Source: Thermoprotei archaeon (lineage in GTDB: Archaea; Thermoproteota; Thermoprotei_A; Sulfolobales; Acidilobaceae). From it: 41,803 nt of DNA. Where the stretch lies: assembly GCA_029335875.2 (NCBI GenBank), contig JARJMZ020000020.1:1-41803 (forward strand), given 5' to 3'. The position numbers and the translations under genes are program-made. This document shows positions 40,885-41,803 of the stretch, in pieces. Under the pieces are notes generated by a model that saw nothing but the letters and a program-made list of their open reading frames with translations, was not told the DNA's origin and did not search any database. The stretch's first letter is position 1. Every line of letters starts with the position of its first letter.

Positions 40885-41036
40885 GCAACGGCTTGACCAC
40901 CTTAATGTCTCCATGCAAAGGACCCTCTCCCATGTAATAGGAGCCCCCGATGGGCCCGTGAGTGGGCTGGGGGGTCGGAGCCCAGTGCCATAAGGATAGA
41001 CCAAGAACCTATGATATTGGGTTCCGGTGATCACGC
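40885..41036 (+). ncRNA. Two-hairpin structured element, copy 2 (candidate RNA family)
   Basis: Hairpin I: CCCCC (40944-40948) with GGGGG (40969-40973), internal loop GATGG against T, then GCCC (40954-40957) with GGGC (40964-40967), loop GTGAGT. Hairpin II: TCGGAGCCCAGT (40975-40986) with ATTGGGTTCCGG (41016-41027), with G-U pairs, extended loop containing CATAAGG (40989-40995) against CCTATG (41008-41013), then GATCAC. The layout copies the 35063-35185 element. A TATA-like CCTTTTAAAGCA (40859-40870) precedes it. The 5' end is approximate, and a weak hairpin CTCC/GGAG occurs near 40927-40943. Confidence 0.45.
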
Positions 41037-41113
41037 CTTTTGCTTTCACCGTTCCCGGGAGGTTCTTCCCCTTTTACCCCCTGATTGGTTTAACTCTAGT
41101 CCAGGTGTCGCCT

Positions 41114-41485
41114 GTGAGGTTTGTGCATTTACTGAGTAAGGAGGCTAGGAGGGGTGTGGTTAACGTTATTGTTAAGGGTAGGGGTTTAAGGGAGGCTTCT
41201 AGCGTCCTGGGGGTTACTCAGGCTGCTGTGAGCAAGTATAGGCTAGGGGCTACGCACCCTAGCGATTCAACGTTAGAGAGGGCTTTGGCTAGCCTGGACA
41301 GGGAGGAGCTCAGGGAAGTATCTAAGATAATGTTCGAAGATTTGAGGAAAGGCTTCGAATCCCTCATAGACTGGATGGCAGACAATAACCTTATAGACGA
41401 GGAGGTCGTAGAGTGGGCTGAAAAAACCCTAGACAAGATTAAGGGAAAAACGGTTGCGAGGCGCGGGAAACTAGTAATAGTCTAG
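41114..41485 (+). CDS. HTH-domain transcriptional regulator
   Basis: About 123 residues. The N-terminal domain (RFVHLLSKEARRGVVNVIVKGRGLREASSVLGVTQAAVSKYRLGATHPSDSTLERALASL) is a Cro/sigma-like helix-turn-helix; the C-terminal half is helical (FEDLRKGFESLIDWMADN). The open frame reaches back to GTG 41027 inside the structured element, but GTG 41114 follows AGGTG (41103-41107), and TTTAACT (41087-41093) lies about 25 bp upstream. Target genes are unknown. Confidence 0.75.
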   Translation: MRFVHLLSKEARRGVVNVIVKGRGLREASSVLGVTQAAVSKYRLGATHPSDSTLERALASLDREELREVSKIMFEDLRKGFESLIDWMADNNLIDEEVVEWAEKTLDKIKGKTVARRGKLVIV

Positions 41486-41488
41486 GGG

Positions 41489-41569
41489 TCATGTTACCTT
41501 AAACGATAATATCCTCAGTACTATGAGGCTTCCAAGAGCCACCCAGCTAATCCATCCTATCCCTGGCAT
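41489..41569 (-). CDS. Possible 26-residue hydrophobic small protein
   Basis: Minus-strand ATG (41569) reading M-P-G-I-G-W-I-S-W-V-A-L-G-S-L-I-V-L-R-I and ending with S-F-K-V-T. It would span a membrane once, with a basic end. TATA-like CTCTAAAAAAG lies about 25 bp upstream in the second 47-bp repeat, which would make it leaderless, as for the gene at 34918. It ends 3 bp from the HTH gene. Very short; may be chance. Confidence 0.3.
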   Translation of the reverse strand: MPGIGWISWVALGSLIVLRILSFKVT

Positions 41570-41593
41570 TCTCAGGTTAAACTGTAGACTTTT

Positions 41594-41640
41594 TTAGAGT
41601 AAAAACTCTGGGGTTTCTCGGTTAACAGGGCGGCTTTGAG
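41594..41640. repeat. 47-bp AT-rich repeat, copy 2
   Basis: Second copy of the 34937-34983 segment (34 of 47 positions identical by hand alignment). It lies upstream of the G-rich terminal block on the plus strand and upstream of the small hydrophobic frame on the minus strand. A TATA-like stretch exists for both directions. Confidence 0.45.
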
Positions 41641-41803
41641 GACTGTAGGGACAGGATCGGGTGAGGGGGTAGCGGGGAGTTGGGGTAGGGGTTCGACGCG
41701 ATGTGGGGCACGTTGCTAGGGGTGGAGAGGGCGGGGCAGGAGGGGGTCGAGGTGAGCGGTGAGGGAGCGCCTCGGCGGCGGCGGGGCGCCGAGGACGAGA
41801 GAG
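41641..41803. other. G-rich terminal block of unknown nature
   Basis: The last 163 bases are dominated by G on the plus strand, unlike the rest of the window. Four G runs (41665-41669, 41674-41677, 41682-41685, 41688-41691) fit a G-quadruplex pattern. CCTCGGCG (41770-41777) pairs with CGCCGAGG (41787-41794). It could be the start of a structured RNA operon cut by the window, or low-quality sequence at a contig end. An open frame from 41701 to the end is not considered a gene. Confidence 0.35.

Noticed and set aside
41019..41036. Resemblance of GGTTCCGGTGATCACGCC to the 5' end of archaeal 16S rRNA
   Set aside because: Only a short partial match; the following sequence has no rRNA features and a protein gene begins soon after.
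40840..41049. 69-codon minus-strand frame
   Set aside because: Antisense to structured element copy 2; composition explained by the hairpins.
41701..41803. Open frame running off the window end
   Set aside because: Only 34 codons of G-rich, low-complexity sequence (repeated Gly/Arg/Glu) unlike native genes here.

Overview
The window looks like a chromosomal segment of a hyperthermophilic crenarchaeon (Thermoproteota). Four lines of evidence support this. TATA/BRE-type promoters sit about 25 bp from many start codons. CdvA and ESCRT-III (CdvB-type) division proteins are present; Thermoproteales lack this system, so a Desulfurococcales-, Sulfolobales- or Acidilobales-like lineage fits best. 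Lysine and arginine appear to be made on a LysW carrier with both a LysX- and an ArgX-type ligase. One tRNA gene has an intron at a non-canonical site. Many genes start with TTG or GTG placed 5-8 nt after a GGTG Shine-Dalgarno core, so several starts given here differ from the longest open frame.

Layout. 1-1991: end of a molybdopterin oxidoreductase operon (catalytic subunit, FeS subunit, NrfD membrane anchor). 2150-3665: two-subunit class I fumarase. 3666-4201: mostly empty. 4202-7828: CitG-like protein, a small unknown, a rhomboid protease, a heme farnesyltransferase with a start-codon problem, and an unknown membrane protein. 7846-11730: MoaA, a KaiC-like ATPase and the radical-SAM enzyme AmrS. 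12076-12153: tRNA-Arg(CCU). 12259-15303: a tungstate-type ABC transporter (TupABC) and a methyltransferase. MoaA, TupABC and the oxidoreductase together point to tungsten- or molybdenum-dependent respiration.

15453-30723 is a large nitrogen-assimilation block. On the minus strand lie carB, carA, argH, argG, an ACT-domain protein, lysZ and lysY. Divergently, on the plus strand, lie lysW, lysX, lysJ, lysK, argX and a class I aminotransferase. LysW (55 aa) is the carrier, LysX/ArgX load aminoadipate or glutamate, LysZ/Y/J/K process both, and CarAB/ArgG/ArgH serve the later arginine steps. OTCase is not in the window. The hexamer GTAACT recurs in the promoter gaps of this block and may be an operator.

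30715-41485 is mixed: a secreted beta-propeller protein, a membrane-anchored winged-helix protein, a DapB-like dehydrogenase, a DUF411 protein, NAC, an XRE-type regulator, tRNA-Pro(CGG) with a 32-nt intron, a SagB-type nitroreductase, a rhodanese, a DtxR-like regulator with a promoter palindrome, divergent cdvB-type and cdvA genes, and another HTH protein.

The most novel signal is a pair of related two-hairpin elements (about 35063-35185 and 40885-41036). They share sequence and architecture, with compensatory differences in one stem, and look like members of an unrecognised structured RNA family. The last 160 bases are extremely G-rich and may be a contig end or the start of an RNA operon.
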